From: Dongia_B sp035539075
GTDB lineage: Bacteria > Pseudomonadota > Alphaproteobacteria > Dongiales > Dongiaceae
NCBI GenBank assembly: GCA_035539075.1
Contig: DATLJB010000031.1
Location: 1 to 64,000, forward strand
Direction of reading: 5' to 3'
DNA: 64,000 nucleotides
Shown here: positions 8,670 through 18,866 of the stretch, piece by piece
Numbering within the stretch: position 1 is the first letter of the stretch
Layout of the letters: every line of letters starts with the position of its first letter
Made by a program: the position numbers and the translations under genes
The notes under the pieces: model-generated
The model's input: the letters and a program-made list of their open reading frames with translations, nothing else
Database searches by the model: none
Told to the model about the DNA's origin: nothing

Positions 8670-9875
8670 TCAAGCCCCGGTAAACGCCTGCAGCCCGGTC
8701 TGGGCCCGGCCGAGGATCAGGGCATGGATGTCATGCGTCCCTTCATAGGTGTTGACGGCTTCCAGATTCATCACGTGACGGATGACGTGATACTCATCGG
8801 AAACACCGTTGCCGCCATGCATGTCGCGGGCGGTGCGCGCGATATCGAGCGACTTGCCGCAGGAATTGCGCTTCAGCATGGAAATCGCTTCCGGCGCCGC
8901 ACGGCCTTCATCCTTGAGCCGGCCGAGGCGCAGACACGCATGCAGGCCGAGGGTGATCTCCGTCTGCATATCGGCGAGCTTTTTCTGGATCAGCTGGTTG
9001 GCGGCGAGGGGGCGGCCAAACTGCTTGCGATCGAGCGTATATTGCCGGGCCGCGTGCCAGCAGAACTCGGCGGCACCGAGTGCCCCCCAGGAGATGCCGT
9101 AGCGGGCATTGTTGAGGCAGCCGAACGGGCCGCCGAGGCCCTTCACATTCGGCAGCAGGTTTTCGTCCGGGACGAGGACGTCCTGCAGCGAGATCTCGCC
9201 GGTAATGGAGGCGCGCAGGCTGAACTTGCCTTCGATCTTCGGGGTGGTGAAACCCTTCATGCCGCGTTCGACGATGAAGCCGCGAATAACGCCATCTTCG
9301 GTCTTGGCCCAGACCACGGCGATATCCGCGATCGGCGAATTGGTGATCCACATCTTGGCGCCGTTGAGGATATAGCCGCCATCGACTTTCTTGGCGCGGG
9401 TCGCCATGCTGCCCGGATCGGAACCGTGGTCGGGCTCGGTCAGGCCGAAGCAGCCGACGATCTCGCCGGTCGCCAGACGGGGCAGATACTTCTGCCGCTG
9501 TTCTTCGCTGCCATAGGCATGGATCGGATGCATGACGAGGCTCGATTGCACCGACATGGCCGAGCGATAGCCGGAATCGACCCGTTCCACTTCGCGCGCG
9601 ATCAGGCCGTAGCTGACATAATTGGTGCCGGCACAGCCATAGCCGTCAATGGTCGAGCCGAGCAGGCCAAGTTCGCCCAGCTCGTTCATGATCTCGCGGT
9701 CGAAGCGCTCATGGCGATTGGCTTCCTTGACCCGCGGCATCAGCTTATCCTGGCAGTAGCCCCGCGCGGTGTCGCGCACCAAGCGCTCTTCTTCACTGAG
9801 CTGGTCCTCCAGGAGGAGCGGATCCTCCCAGTCGAATTCGGGCTTGCGGAGATCAGCTTTGGCCGACTGGCTCAT
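8670..9875 (-). CDS. gcdH: Glutaryl-CoA dehydrogenase
   Basis: FAD-dependent acyl-CoA dehydrogenase that converts glutaryl-CoA to crotonyl-CoA and CO2 in lysine and tryptophan breakdown. The 401-aa product carries the diagnostic C-terminal motif NTYEGTHDIHALILGRA with the catalytic Glu, the substrate Arg region SGYRSAMSVQSSLVMHPI, the FAD segments CFGLTEPDHGSDPG and MWITNSPIAD, and RDMHGGNGVSDEYHVIRH. I chose the ATG at 9875 (protein begins MSQSAKADL) because AAGGA lies at the right distance; an in-frame extension further upstream is basic and not family-like. It is divergent from a small conserved gene. Confidence 0.92.
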   Translation of the reverse strand: MSQSAKADLRKPEFDWEDPLLLEDQLSEEERLVRDTARGYCQDKLMPRVKEANRHERFDREIMNELGELGLLGSTIDGYGCAGTNYVSYGLIAREVERVDSGYRSAMSVQSSLVMHPIHAYGSEEQRQKYLPRLATGEIVGCFGLTEPDHGSDPGSMATRAKKVDGGYILNGAKMWITNSPIADIAVVWAKTEDGVIRGFIVERGMKGFTTPKIEGKFSLRASITGEISLQDVLVPDENLLPNVKGLGGPFGCLNNARYGISWGALGAAEFCWHAARQYTLDRKQFGRPLAANQLIQKKLADMQTEITLGLHACLRLGRLKDEGRAAPEAISMLKRNSCGKSLDIARTARDMHGGNGVSDEYHVIRHVMNLEAVNTYEGTHDIHALILGRAQTGLQAFTGA

Positions 9876-10045
9876 TTTACGGTCCTTCATGCAACGGCAC
9901 CGGCCAGCGCCGGTCCAGTTATCGTGGTTTGGCCCTGTCCGGCGCCGGTTGCAAGCCCGCAGCGGCAAGCACCCGGTGGTCAGGGCATCGGCCGGCGTAT
10001 ATCATGCTCCTCGGCTCGGCGGCAGTGGCGTGGAGACATAGCCCT

Positions 10046-10243
10046 ATGACACAGAAGGATGGCTATATCATCGAGTTCTATCAACTCGGCAATAGCGTCA
10101 AAGTAACGGCCTTCGACCCGCAAAGCTTGACCGAAGTGGCCATTATCGGCGTTCCCGGCTTGTCCCGCGAGGCTCTTGCGCGCAATGCCGTCCGCAAACT
10201 GGAATATGTCATGGCGAAAAAAGAGGGCAAAGCGGAGCAATAA
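10046..10243 (+). CDS. Small conserved alphaproteobacterial protein (DUF6898-like)
   Basis: A 65-aa protein, GYIIEFYQLGNSVKVTAFDP at its core, followed by TEVAIIGVPG and a helical C-terminus NAVRKLEYVMAKKEG. I recall this pattern as a short conserved protein of Rhodospirillales-type genomes, sometimes mis-named in databases; its function is unknown. The predicted form is a small beta-sheet plus one helix, cytosolic. The ATG at 10046 is preceded by TGGAG at 10031-10035. A 415-bp gap to livH follows, so it is probably not part of the liv operon. Confidence 0.7.
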   Translation: MTQKDGYIIEFYQLGNSVKVTAFDPQSLTEVAIIGVPGLSREALARNAVRKLEYVMAKKEGKAEQ

Positions 10244-10658
10244 GGCGGCCGGCCTGGGGCGCGTCGCGGCCGGACAGGAAACATGCCATGCCGACAACGG
10301 GAAATAGATGGAGCGCGGCCGGCACTCTACCGCTAGGTCGTCTTTAGGACAGAAAGTCGGTCATTTCAACGAGCAGGCATCAAATTACCCCTGCCGCGAA
10401 TGTTAAAATCTCTTGTCGACTCTCCAGGCTTTGCGCTACGGTCCGCGCAATAAAATGATAAATCTGTTGGATGCCGGCGGAAGCCGGTTAGCCAAACAGG
10501 GGGCTTAAAACGTTTGAAATATCTGCCACGGGAGCAGCGCTAACCTGATCGTCCGCCGGGCGACGGGGAGGGTGTCTGCGTGCCGTTTTCGGGCTTCTAT
10601 ATTCGAGGCCCGGTAGCGGAATAAAGCGGCGGAGGAGCAGGGAGCTCAGGGAGACCAG
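10244..10658. other. Intergenic region upstream of the liv operon
   Basis: A 415-bp gap with no gene that I can support. It holds a short hairpin CCGGCGGAAGCCGG near 10473-10486, an AT-richer stretch around 10375-10465, and a TATATT-like element near 10600 that could be the -10 of the livH promoter, though no good -35 is in place. Nitrogen-responsive or Lrp control would be expected for such an operon, but I see no clear site. Confidence 0.4.
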
Positions 10659-11576
10659 ATGGAATATTTCCTGCAGCAATTGATCAACGGCCTGACATTG
10701 GGGGCCATCTATGGGCTGATCGCGATCGGCTATACGATGGTTTACGGTATCATCGGCATGGTCAATTTTGCGCATGGCGACGTTTATATGATCGGCGCCT
10801 TTCAAGCCATGATCGTGCTGCTGATCACCAGCGCACTGGGAGTCAGCTGGGTGCCTTTGCAACTGGCGCTGATGCTGATCGTCGCGGTCATATTGACTTC
10901 GGCCTATGGCTGGGCCGTGGAACGGATCGCCTACCGGCCGCTGCGCGGTTCGACAAGGCTCGCACCGCTGATTTCCGCCATCGGCATGTCGATCGTCCTG
11001 GAAAACTACGTCCAGCTGCTGCAAGGCCCTCGCCCCAAGCCGATCGAGCCGCTCATCCGCGGCGGCTTTGCGCTTACCAGCCAAAGCAGCGGCTTTGTCG
11101 TTCAGCTTGGTTATCTGCAGATCGTCATCGTCATCCTGACCGTCGTCCTGATGAGCGGTTTTGCTTACATGATCGCCAAGACCCCGCTCGGGCGAGCGCA
11201 ACGCGCCTGCGAGCAGGACCGCAAGATGGCCTCGCTGCTTGGCGTCAATGTCGATCTCACGATCTCCCAGACCTTCATCATGGGTGCGGCGCTGGCTGCG
11301 GTGGCCGGCATGATGGTGACGCTGTATTGGGGCGTGAATGATTTCTTCATGGGCTTCATCGCCGGTATCAAGGCCTTCACGGCGGCGGTGCTGGGCGGCA
11401 TCGGCTCCTTGCCCGGCGCCATGCTGGGCGGTGTTCTCATCGGCCTGATCGAAGCCTTCTGGTCGGCCTATTTTTCCGCAGAATACAAGGATGTCGCCGC
11501 TTTCGGCATCCTCGTGCTGGTGCTGATCTTCCGTCCAACCGGGCTGCTCGGCCGGCCGGAAGTCGAAAAGGTGTAA
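10659..11576 (+). CDS. livH: Branched-chain amino acid ABC transporter permease LivH
   Basis: Inner-membrane permease of 305 aa with about eight hydrophobic helices, of the LivH half of the HAAT importer family. Family marks are LINGLTLGAIYGLIAIGYTM and MVYGIIGMVNFAHGDVYMIGAF at the N-terminus, and the EAA-like region CEQDRKMASLLGVNVD with GGIGSLPGAMLGG near the C-terminus. The gene opens a five- or six-gene operon (livH, livM, livG, livF, DUF6867-like gene, binding protein); livM begins 4 bp after its stop. The start ATG has CAGGGAG upstream. Substrate is inferred as branched-chain or related amino acids; amides or urea are possible for this family. Confidence 0.9.
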   Translation: MEYFLQQLINGLTLGAIYGLIAIGYTMVYGIIGMVNFAHGDVYMIGAFQAMIVLLITSALGVSWVPLQLALMLIVAVILTSAYGWAVERIAYRPLRGSTRLAPLISAIGMSIVLENYVQLLQGPRPKPIEPLIRGGFALTSQSSGFVVQLGYLQIVIVILTVVLMSGFAYMIAKTPLGRAQRACEQDRKMASLLGVNVDLTISQTFIMGAALAAVAGMMVTLYWGVNDFFMGFIAGIKAFTAAVLGGIGSLPGAMLGGVLIGLIEAFWSAYFSAEYKDVAAFGILVLVLIFRPTGLLGRPEVEKV

Positions 11577-11580
11577 GTAC

Positions 11581-13155
11581 ATGACCGACGCCACAATGAA
11601 TCAGACGTCGCGATCCACCGCAGACACGGCTAAGCATCCGTCGATTATCATGGTCGCCCTGAAGGAGGCCGCGTTCACCGCGGTGCTGGTGTTCCTGCTG
11701 GCCATTCTGATGGTGGGATTCCAGACGCAGGCCGTCCAAGGTCAATATCTGAATTACATCACGCGTTTTGGCGACGTAATTTGGGCCATCGTGATCATTC
11801 CTATCGGCCGCTTCGTGATCGCGATCGATCGCCAAGGCAAATCGCTTCCGGCATTGATCGTCGGCGGCCTTGGCGTCCTATATCTGTTTGGTCTCGGCAT
11901 TTGCGGCCTGATCGGCACGTCAGACTTTGGCGTATCCCCCGCTTTCAAGGATTTTTACGATTCAATTCCGCGCCCCTTCGATCAGGCGATGGTCAACATC
12001 ATATTCGGCCTCGGTGCGATGTACATTCTGGGCATTGCCATCAAGACGCAGGTGTCTGCAGGACAGCGGCGTCAGACGCTGGAGATGCGCGAGGCGGCAG
12101 AGGCCCGCAGCGCCAAAGTCGCGCGTAATATTTCCGGTGTCTTGGCGCCGATCCTGATCCTCGGTGCAATCGCTCTGCCGATGACGCCTTGGGGCGATCG
12201 CAAGCTGGTCGATAGCCTCATTTTGGTTTTAACTTATGTGATGCTGGGCTGGGGACTGAACATCGTCGTCGGCTTGGCCGGGCTGCTGGACCTCGGCTAT
12301 GTCGCCTTCTATGCGGTCGGCGCTTATACCTACGGTAAATTGTCCACCGAGTTCGGTTTCAGTTTCTGGGAAAGCCTGCCGATCGCGGGCATCATGGCAG
12401 CGAGCTTCGGTATCGCGCTCGGTTTTCCGGTATTGCGCCTCCGCGGCGACTACCTGGCGATCGTGACGCTGGGTTTCGGCGAAATGATCCGCATCGTGCT
12501 GATCAACTGGCAAGTATTTACCGGTGGCCCGAACGGCATCGGAGGCATTACCAAGATCACCTTCTTCGGGCACCCGTTTGAACGCGTGGCGCCGGAGGGC
12601 ACGACGACCTTCGCTCAGCTTTTCAATGTGCCGTTCAGCAGCGCCCATAGGGTCTACTTTCTCTATTATGTGATCCTGGTCCTGGCGCTGATAACCAATT
12701 TCGTCACCATGCGGTTGCGCAAGCTGCCGATCGGACGCGCCTGGGAAGCTTTGCGTGAAGATGAGACCGCTTGCCGGGCGCTTGGCATCAATCCCACCAA
12801 TACCAAACTGACCGCCTTCGCCATGGGCGCCATGTTTGCCGGATTTGCCGGATCGTTCTTCGCCACGCGCCAGGCGTTCATCAGTCCGGAAAGTTTCACC
12901 TTCATTGAGTCCGCCGTCATCCTCGCCATCGTCGTCTTGGGCGGTATGGGCAGTCAGGTCGGCGTCGCCCTCGCAGCCATCCTGCTGATCGGCCTGCCGG
13001 AGGCACTGCGCCAGCTGGAGCTTTATCGCATGCTCGCCTTCGGCGCCAGCATGGTGCTGATCATGCTGTGGCGACCGAAGGGTCTGCTGGCCCATCGCGA
13101 ACCGACCATCCTGCTGCACAAGCATAAGAAAACCCAAGCTGCGGGGGCTGCATAA
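11581..13155 (+). CDS. livM: Branched-chain amino acid ABC transporter permease LivM (with N-terminal extension)
   Basis: Second permease, 524 aa. The C-terminal ~310 residues are the LivM core: NIVVGLAGLLDLGYVAFYAVGAY, LRLRGDYLAIVTLGFGEMIR, GPNGIGGI, and the coupling-helix region WEALREDETACRALGINP. The first ~190 residues carry extra membrane helices of the kind seen in the long LivM form (DUF3382-type extension), which explains the length against ~320 aa for short homologues. It overlaps livG by one base (TAATG). It pairs with LivH to form the translocation channel. Confidence 0.9.
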   Translation: MTDATMNQTSRSTADTAKHPSIIMVALKEAAFTAVLVFLLAILMVGFQTQAVQGQYLNYITRFGDVIWAIVIIPIGRFVIAIDRQGKSLPALIVGGLGVLYLFGLGICGLIGTSDFGVSPAFKDFYDSIPRPFDQAMVNIIFGLGAMYILGIAIKTQVSAGQRRQTLEMREAAEARSAKVARNISGVLAPILILGAIALPMTPWGDRKLVDSLILVLTYVMLGWGLNIVVGLAGLLDLGYVAFYAVGAYTYGKLSTEFGFSFWESLPIAGIMAASFGIALGFPVLRLRGDYLAIVTLGFGEMIRIVLINWQVFTGGPNGIGGITKITFFGHPFERVAPEGTTTFAQLFNVPFSSAHRVYFLYYVILVLALITNFVTMRLRKLPIGRAWEALREDETACRALGINPTNTKLTAFAMGAMFAGFAGSFFATRQAFISPESFTFIESAVILAIVVLGGMGSQVGVALAAILLIGLPEALRQLELYRMLAFGASMVLIMLWRPKGLLAHREPTILLHKHKKTQAAGAA

Positions 13156-13991
13156 TGGCTGTTGAGGCTGCAACCTTGCCCCAATCAGGCACTGCAACAC
13201 TGCTGACCGTCGAACATCTGACTATGCGCTTCGGCGGATTGACCGCCATCGACGACGTTAGTTTTGCGGCCCAGAACCGCGAAATTACAGGCATCATCGG
13301 CCCCAACGGTGCCGGCAAGACCACCTTGTTCAACTGCATCACCGGCTTCTATAAGCCGACAGTCGGACGGCTGACCCTGCAAGCGCCCGATCGGCCGAGC
13401 TATCTGCTCGAGCAGATGGAAGGCTTCAAGATCGGCCAAAAGGCGCATGTCGCCCGCACCTTCCAGAATATCCGCCTGTTCACCGGCATGTCCGTGCTCG
13501 AGAACCTGATGGTGGCTCAGCACAACAAGCTGATGAAGGCATCCGGCATGACCTTCCTCGGTCTGCTTGGATTCCCGGGCTATGGCCGCGCGGAACGGCA
13601 AGCACGCGATCTGGCTGTGCATTGGCTGGAACGGGTCAATCTGAAGCATCTCGCCGACGAGCCGGCCGGCAGCCTGCCTTACGGTGCGCAGCGGCGGCTC
13701 GAAATTGCCCGTGCCATGTGCACCGATCCGGTGTTGCTGTGCCTCGATGAGCCGGCCGCCGGACTCAATCCCCGGGAGTCGGCCGAGCTGAACGCCTTGC
13801 TACGGTCGATCCGTGACGATCACGGCATTGGCGTCCTGCTGATCGAGCATGACATGAGCGTCGTCATGCAGATCTGCGATCATATCATCGTGCTCGATTA
13901 TGGCCGCAAGATCGCCGATGGAGCGCCAGCCGAGATCCGCGCCGATCCGGCCGTGATCCGGGCGTATCTGGGTGAAGAAGAAGCCGAATAA
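13155..13991 (+). CDS. livG: Branched-chain amino acid ABC transporter ATP-binding protein LivG
   Basis: ABC ATPase of 278 aa. Walker A is GPNGAGKTT, the Q-loop follows in ARTFQNIRLF, the signature is reduced to GSLPYGAQRRLEIARAM in place of the usual LSGGQ (as is typical for LivG), Walker B is LLCLDEPAAGLNP, and the H-loop is LLIEHDMSVVM. About 25 residues longer than E. coli LivG, mainly in a loop at ~60-80 (LLEQMEGFKIGQKAH). It hydrolyses ATP together with LivF on the cytoplasmic face. It starts within the livM stop codon, which implies translational coupling. Confidence 0.92.
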   Translation: MAVEAATLPQSGTATLLTVEHLTMRFGGLTAIDDVSFAAQNREITGIIGPNGAGKTTLFNCITGFYKPTVGRLTLQAPDRPSYLLEQMEGFKIGQKAHVARTFQNIRLFTGMSVLENLMVAQHNKLMKASGMTFLGLLGFPGYGRAERQARDLAVHWLERVNLKHLADEPAGSLPYGAQRRLEIARAMCTDPVLLCLDEPAAGLNPRESAELNALLRSIRDDHGIGVLLIEHDMSVVMQICDHIIVLDYGRKIADGAPAEIRADPAVIRAYLGEEEAE

Positions 13992-14002
13992 GGACTGCCT
14001 GC

Positions 14003-14713
<711 letters not shown>

Positions 14714-14777
14714 GCGGCGCCAGGTTTGCGCGCGCGAAGTCGGTGGCTGGCCGCCGCGCTTTTGAGGAGTTGAAGTG

Positions 14778-15122
14778 ATGTCCGGCGACGATATCGCAGT
14801 TTTTATCGGATTGACCGTCGTTCTGTTCGGTGGCGCCGCTTTCATGATGGGGCAGGCGATCGCCGAGACCTGGCGGCCGATCTGGCAGAACGTGGCCTAT
14901 GGCCTGCTGCTGACGGCGGGCAATCGCTTCCTGGCCGGCGCCCTGTTTCACAGCAGCTGGTTCAGCTTCGGCCAGTACGTGATCGACGCAATCGTCATCA
15001 TCGGCATCGCGCTGTTTGCCTATCGCCTGACGCGAGCGCGGCAGATGGTGACACAGTATCCCTGGCTTTATGAGCAGGCCGGGGTGATGGCCTGGCGCGA
15101 CCGCGACGCCACCCGCGGTTGA
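14778..15122 (+). CDS. Small membrane protein of liv operons (DUF6867-like)
   Basis: A 114-aa protein with three predicted membrane helices (about residues 5-25, 40-58 and 65-86) and a polar C-terminus with YPWLYEQAGVMAWRD. I recognise this as the small protein often found after livF in alphaproteobacteria (DUF6867-like); no function is established, and an accessory subunit of the permease is a guess. A GTG at 14775 and the ATG at 14778 compete as start; the ATG is better spaced from GAGGAG (14764-14769). Confidence 0.72.
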   Translation: MSGDDIAVFIGLTVVLFGGAAFMMGQAIAETWRPIWQNVAYGLLLTAGNRFLAGALFHSSWFSFGQYVIDAIVIIGIALFAYRLTRARQMVTQYPWLYEQAGVMAWRDRDATRG

Positions 15123-15212
15123 ACCAGCTCTGGGAGGAAGCGTGGCTTATTGTGGACAAGCAGGCGGTATTGGTTGACCCGGATGTTGATCGGCGAGAAG
15201 ATGCCGACCAGC

Positions 15213-15228
15213 TTGACCCGTTGGTCAA
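15213..15228. promoter_or_regulatory. RutR-type operator candidate before the liv binding-protein gene
   Basis: The palindrome TTGACCCGTTGGTCAA differs at one base from the E. coli RutR consensus TTGACCAnnTGGTCAA. It lies 29 bp upstream of the binding-protein start codon. A wider inverted repeat, GGTTGAC at 15172-15178 and GTCAACC at 15231-15237, brackets it. A RutR homologue is encoded at 40361-41053 and its own neighbourhood carries the same sites, so binding here is a fair inference. Confidence 0.55.
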
Positions 15229-15257
15229 GTGTCAACCCAGTCTGACGTGAGGGAGAC

Positions 15258-16394
15258 ATGTTGAAGAAACTGGTTACCACGACGGCGCTCGCTGCATTGG
15301 TTGCAGCCGGCGCGTTCACTCTTGGCACGCAAGCCAAGGCGGATGACGTTACCATCGCCGTCGCTGGTCCGATGACCGGTGACTTGGCTGCGTTCGGTGA
15401 ACAGCTGCAACGTGGTTCGGAAATGGCCGTCAAGGATATCAATGCCAAGGGGGGCGTTCTCGGTAAGCAAATCAAGCTGGAGAAGGGCGACGACCAGTGC
15501 GACCCGAAACAGGCCGTGCAGGTTGCCAACGATCTCGTGAAGAAGGGCGCCGTCTTCATCGCCGGCCACTTCTGCTCCGGCTCGTCAATTCCGGCCTCCG
15601 ACGTGTATTCGGAAGAGGGCATCATCCAGATGACCCCGGCTTCGACCAATCCGGCTTTCACTGAAGGTCCGGCGACGAAGGGCGTCAAGACCATCTTCCG
15701 TACCTGCGGCCGCGACGACGCGCAGGGCAAGTATGCCGGTCCGTGGCTGGCCAAGACCTATAGCGGCAAGAACGTCGCCATTCTCGACGACAAGTCGGCC
15801 TATGGTCAGGGTCTCGCCAACGAAACGCAGAAGAACTTTGAAGGTGCCGGCGGCAAGACGGCGCTGCGCGATACCTACACCCAGAAGGAAAAGGACTTCT
15901 CGGCCCTCATCTCCAAGATGAAGGAAGCGAAGATCGACGTCGTCTATATCGGTGGTTACCACAATGACGCAGGCCTGATGATGCGTCAGGCACGTGAGCA
16001 GGGCTTCAAGGCCGACTTCGTGTCGGGCGATGCGCTGAACACCGCCGAGTTCTGGTCGATTTCCGGTCCGGCCGGCGAAGGCATGCGCTTCAGCGATGCG
16101 GCTTCGGCCATCAACCTCGATTCCGCCAAGGACGTGGTTGCTGAGTTCCGCGCCGACAAGTACGAGCCGGAAGGCTACACCCTGTCGACCTATGCTGCGG
16201 TTCAGGCTTGGGCGGCGGCGGCGACCAAGGCGGGCACGACTGACCCGGCCAAAGTTGCCGAGGTTCTGCACTCGTCGACCATCCCGACGATCATTGGCGA
16301 CCTGACCTGGGACGCCAAGGGCGATCTGACCAAGGTGAACTATGCCTGGTTCATCTGGCATGACGGCAAGTATGCCCAGGAACCGCTGAACTAA
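15258..16394 (+). CDS. livK: Branched-chain amino acid ABC transporter substrate-binding protein
   Basis: Periplasmic binding protein of 378 aa (Leu/Ile/Val-binding type I fold). The signal peptide is KKLVTTTALAALVAAGAF ending in AKA. The mature N-terminus DDVTIAVAGPMTGDLAAFGE, the substrate loop AGHFCSGSSIPASDVY, the TPASTNPAFTE region and a Cys pair (DDQCDP with HFCSG) match LivK/LivJ. Lobe 2 has VYIGGYHNDAGLMMRQAREQ. It is the last gene of the liv cluster, 135 bp after the DUF6867-like gene, and has its own candidate RutR operator and a strong downstream terminator, so it may also be transcribed separately and highly. Confidence 0.92.
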   Translation: MLKKLVTTTALAALVAAGAFTLGTQAKADDVTIAVAGPMTGDLAAFGEQLQRGSEMAVKDINAKGGVLGKQIKLEKGDDQCDPKQAVQVANDLVKKGAVFIAGHFCSGSSIPASDVYSEEGIIQMTPASTNPAFTEGPATKGVKTIFRTCGRDDAQGKYAGPWLAKTYSGKNVAILDDKSAYGQGLANETQKNFEGAGGKTALRDTYTQKEKDFSALISKMKEAKIDVVYIGGYHNDAGLMMRQAREQGFKADFVSGDALNTAEFWSISGPAGEGMRFSDAASAINLDSAKDVVAEFRADKYEPEGYTLSTYAAVQAWAAAATKAGTTDPAKVAEVLHSSTIPTIIGDLTWDAKGDLTKVNYAWFIWHDGKYAQEPLN

Positions 16395-16438
16395 GAAAAT
16401 CTCTGAATGACGCTGATCCGGCAACGGATCGGCCTGGG

Positions 16439-16470
16439 AGCCCGGATGCAAATCCGGGCTTCTTTTTTTT
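16439..16470 (+). terminator. Intrinsic terminator after the liv binding-protein gene
   Basis: A 9-bp perfect stem (16439-16447 with 16452-16460) capped by a GCAA tetraloop and followed by eight T residues (16463-16470). It ends the liv cluster. Confidence 0.93.
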
Positions 16471-16556
16471 CGACAGTTTGTGGTTGGCGCGACCGGATCG
16501 CGGAGATATGGTATCCGACGCCTCTCATCCGATCGTGATCGAAAGCTTGAATAGCC

Positions 16557-16997
16557 ATGTCCGAGCAGCCTGAAACCATCGCCATTGCCAGCGACCATGC
16601 TGGCTTTGCCCTCAAGGAAATCTTGAAGGCGGAATTGGCGCAGCAGGGCTATCGGGCGCTGGATCTGGGCCCTGACAGCGAGGCCTCGGTCGATTATCCG
16701 GATTTCGCCAACGCCTTGGCGACGGCGCTGGGCGAGGGGCGGGCAAAGCGCGGCGTCCTGGTCTGCGGCTCCGGCATCGGCATATCGATTGCGGCCAACC
16801 GCCATCGCCACATCCGCGCGGCCTTGGTTCACGATGCGCTGGGCGCACGCCTATGCCGCGAGCATAACGACGCCAATGTGCTGGCGCTGGGCGCCCGGCT
16901 CACCGGGGTTGATGTCGCTAAGGATTGCCTGAAGGTGTTTTTGACGACAGATTTTGCCGGGGGGCGGCACCAAAATCGCGTCTCCAAACTGGGCTAA
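16557..16997 (+). CDS. rpiB: Ribose-5-phosphate isomerase B
   Basis: Interconverts ribose 5-phosphate and ribulose 5-phosphate in the pentose phosphate pathway. The 146-aa product has the N-terminal phosphate-binding ASDHAGFALK, the catalytic Cys in VLVCGSGIGISIAANRH, and the HDALGARLCREHNDANVLALG segment with the ring-opening His and Asn. The start ATG at 16557 follows a terminator, so the gene begins a new transcription unit, probably running into glyA 54 bp downstream, a common alphaproteobacterial arrangement. Confidence 0.95.
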   Translation: MSEQPETIAIASDHAGFALKEILKAELAQQGYRALDLGPDSEASVDYPDFANALATALGEGRAKRGVLVCGSGIGISIAANRHRHIRAALVHDALGARLCREHNDANVLALGARLTGVDVAKDCLKVFLTTDFAGGRHQNRVSKLG

Positions 16998-17051
16998 ATC
17001 CCAAAAATCGGCGCAAGCCCAACAGGTTAGAACGCGACAAGGATTCTCGAC

Positions 17052-18344
<1,293 letters not shown>

Positions 18345-18404
18345 GCGGGGTATCGTTGAACGGGGCCAGGGCCATTCCGGCCAGGGCTGAGTAAGGGGGA
18401 ATGC

Positions 18405-18866
18405 ATGCGCTGTCCGTTCTGCGGCAACGAAGATACGCAGGTCAAGGATTCAAGACCGACCGACGATAATTCGGCTATCCGCAGACGGCGGCAATGCACC
18501 AATTGCGGTGCCCGCTTCACCACTTTCGAACGGGTTCAACTGCGCGAGCTGATCGTTGTGAAGAGCAACGGTCAGCGCGAACCCTTCGACCGCGAAAAGC
18601 TGCTGAGCTCCATGCAGATCAGCCTGCGCAAGCGGCCGGTCGATGCCGAACGCCTGGAGCGCGTCGTCAACGGAATAGTACGCCGGCTCGAAAGCTCCGG
18701 CGAAAGCGAAATCCCCACCTCGGTCATCGGCGAAGCCGTGATGGACGCTTTGGGTACGCTCGACAAGGTCGCCTATATCCGCTTTGCCTCGGTCTACCGC
18801 AATTTCCGCGAGGCGAAGGATTTTGAGACCTTTGTCGGCAAGATCGGTGGCAGTGACACCGACTGA
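18405..18866 (+). CDS. nrdR: Transcriptional repressor NrdR
   Basis: Nucleotide-sensing repressor of ribonucleotide reductase genes, 153 aa. The N-terminal zinc ribbon has MRCPFCGNEDTQVKDSRP and QCTNCGARFTTFER; the ATP-cone domain follows from about residue 46 (VVKSNGQREPFDREKLLSSM), with the segment AYIRFASVYRNF near the end. The start ATG at 18405 is preceded by AAGGGGGA. Its end overlaps the start of ribD. No NrdR box is evident in its own upstream gap. Confidence 0.97.
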   Translation: MRCPFCGNEDTQVKDSRPTDDNSAIRRRRQCTNCGARFTTFERVQLRELIVVKSNGQREPFDREKLLSSMQISLRKRPVDAERLERVVNGIVRRLESSGESEIPTSVIGEAVMDALGTLDKVAYIRFASVYRNFREAKDFETFVGKIGGSDTD

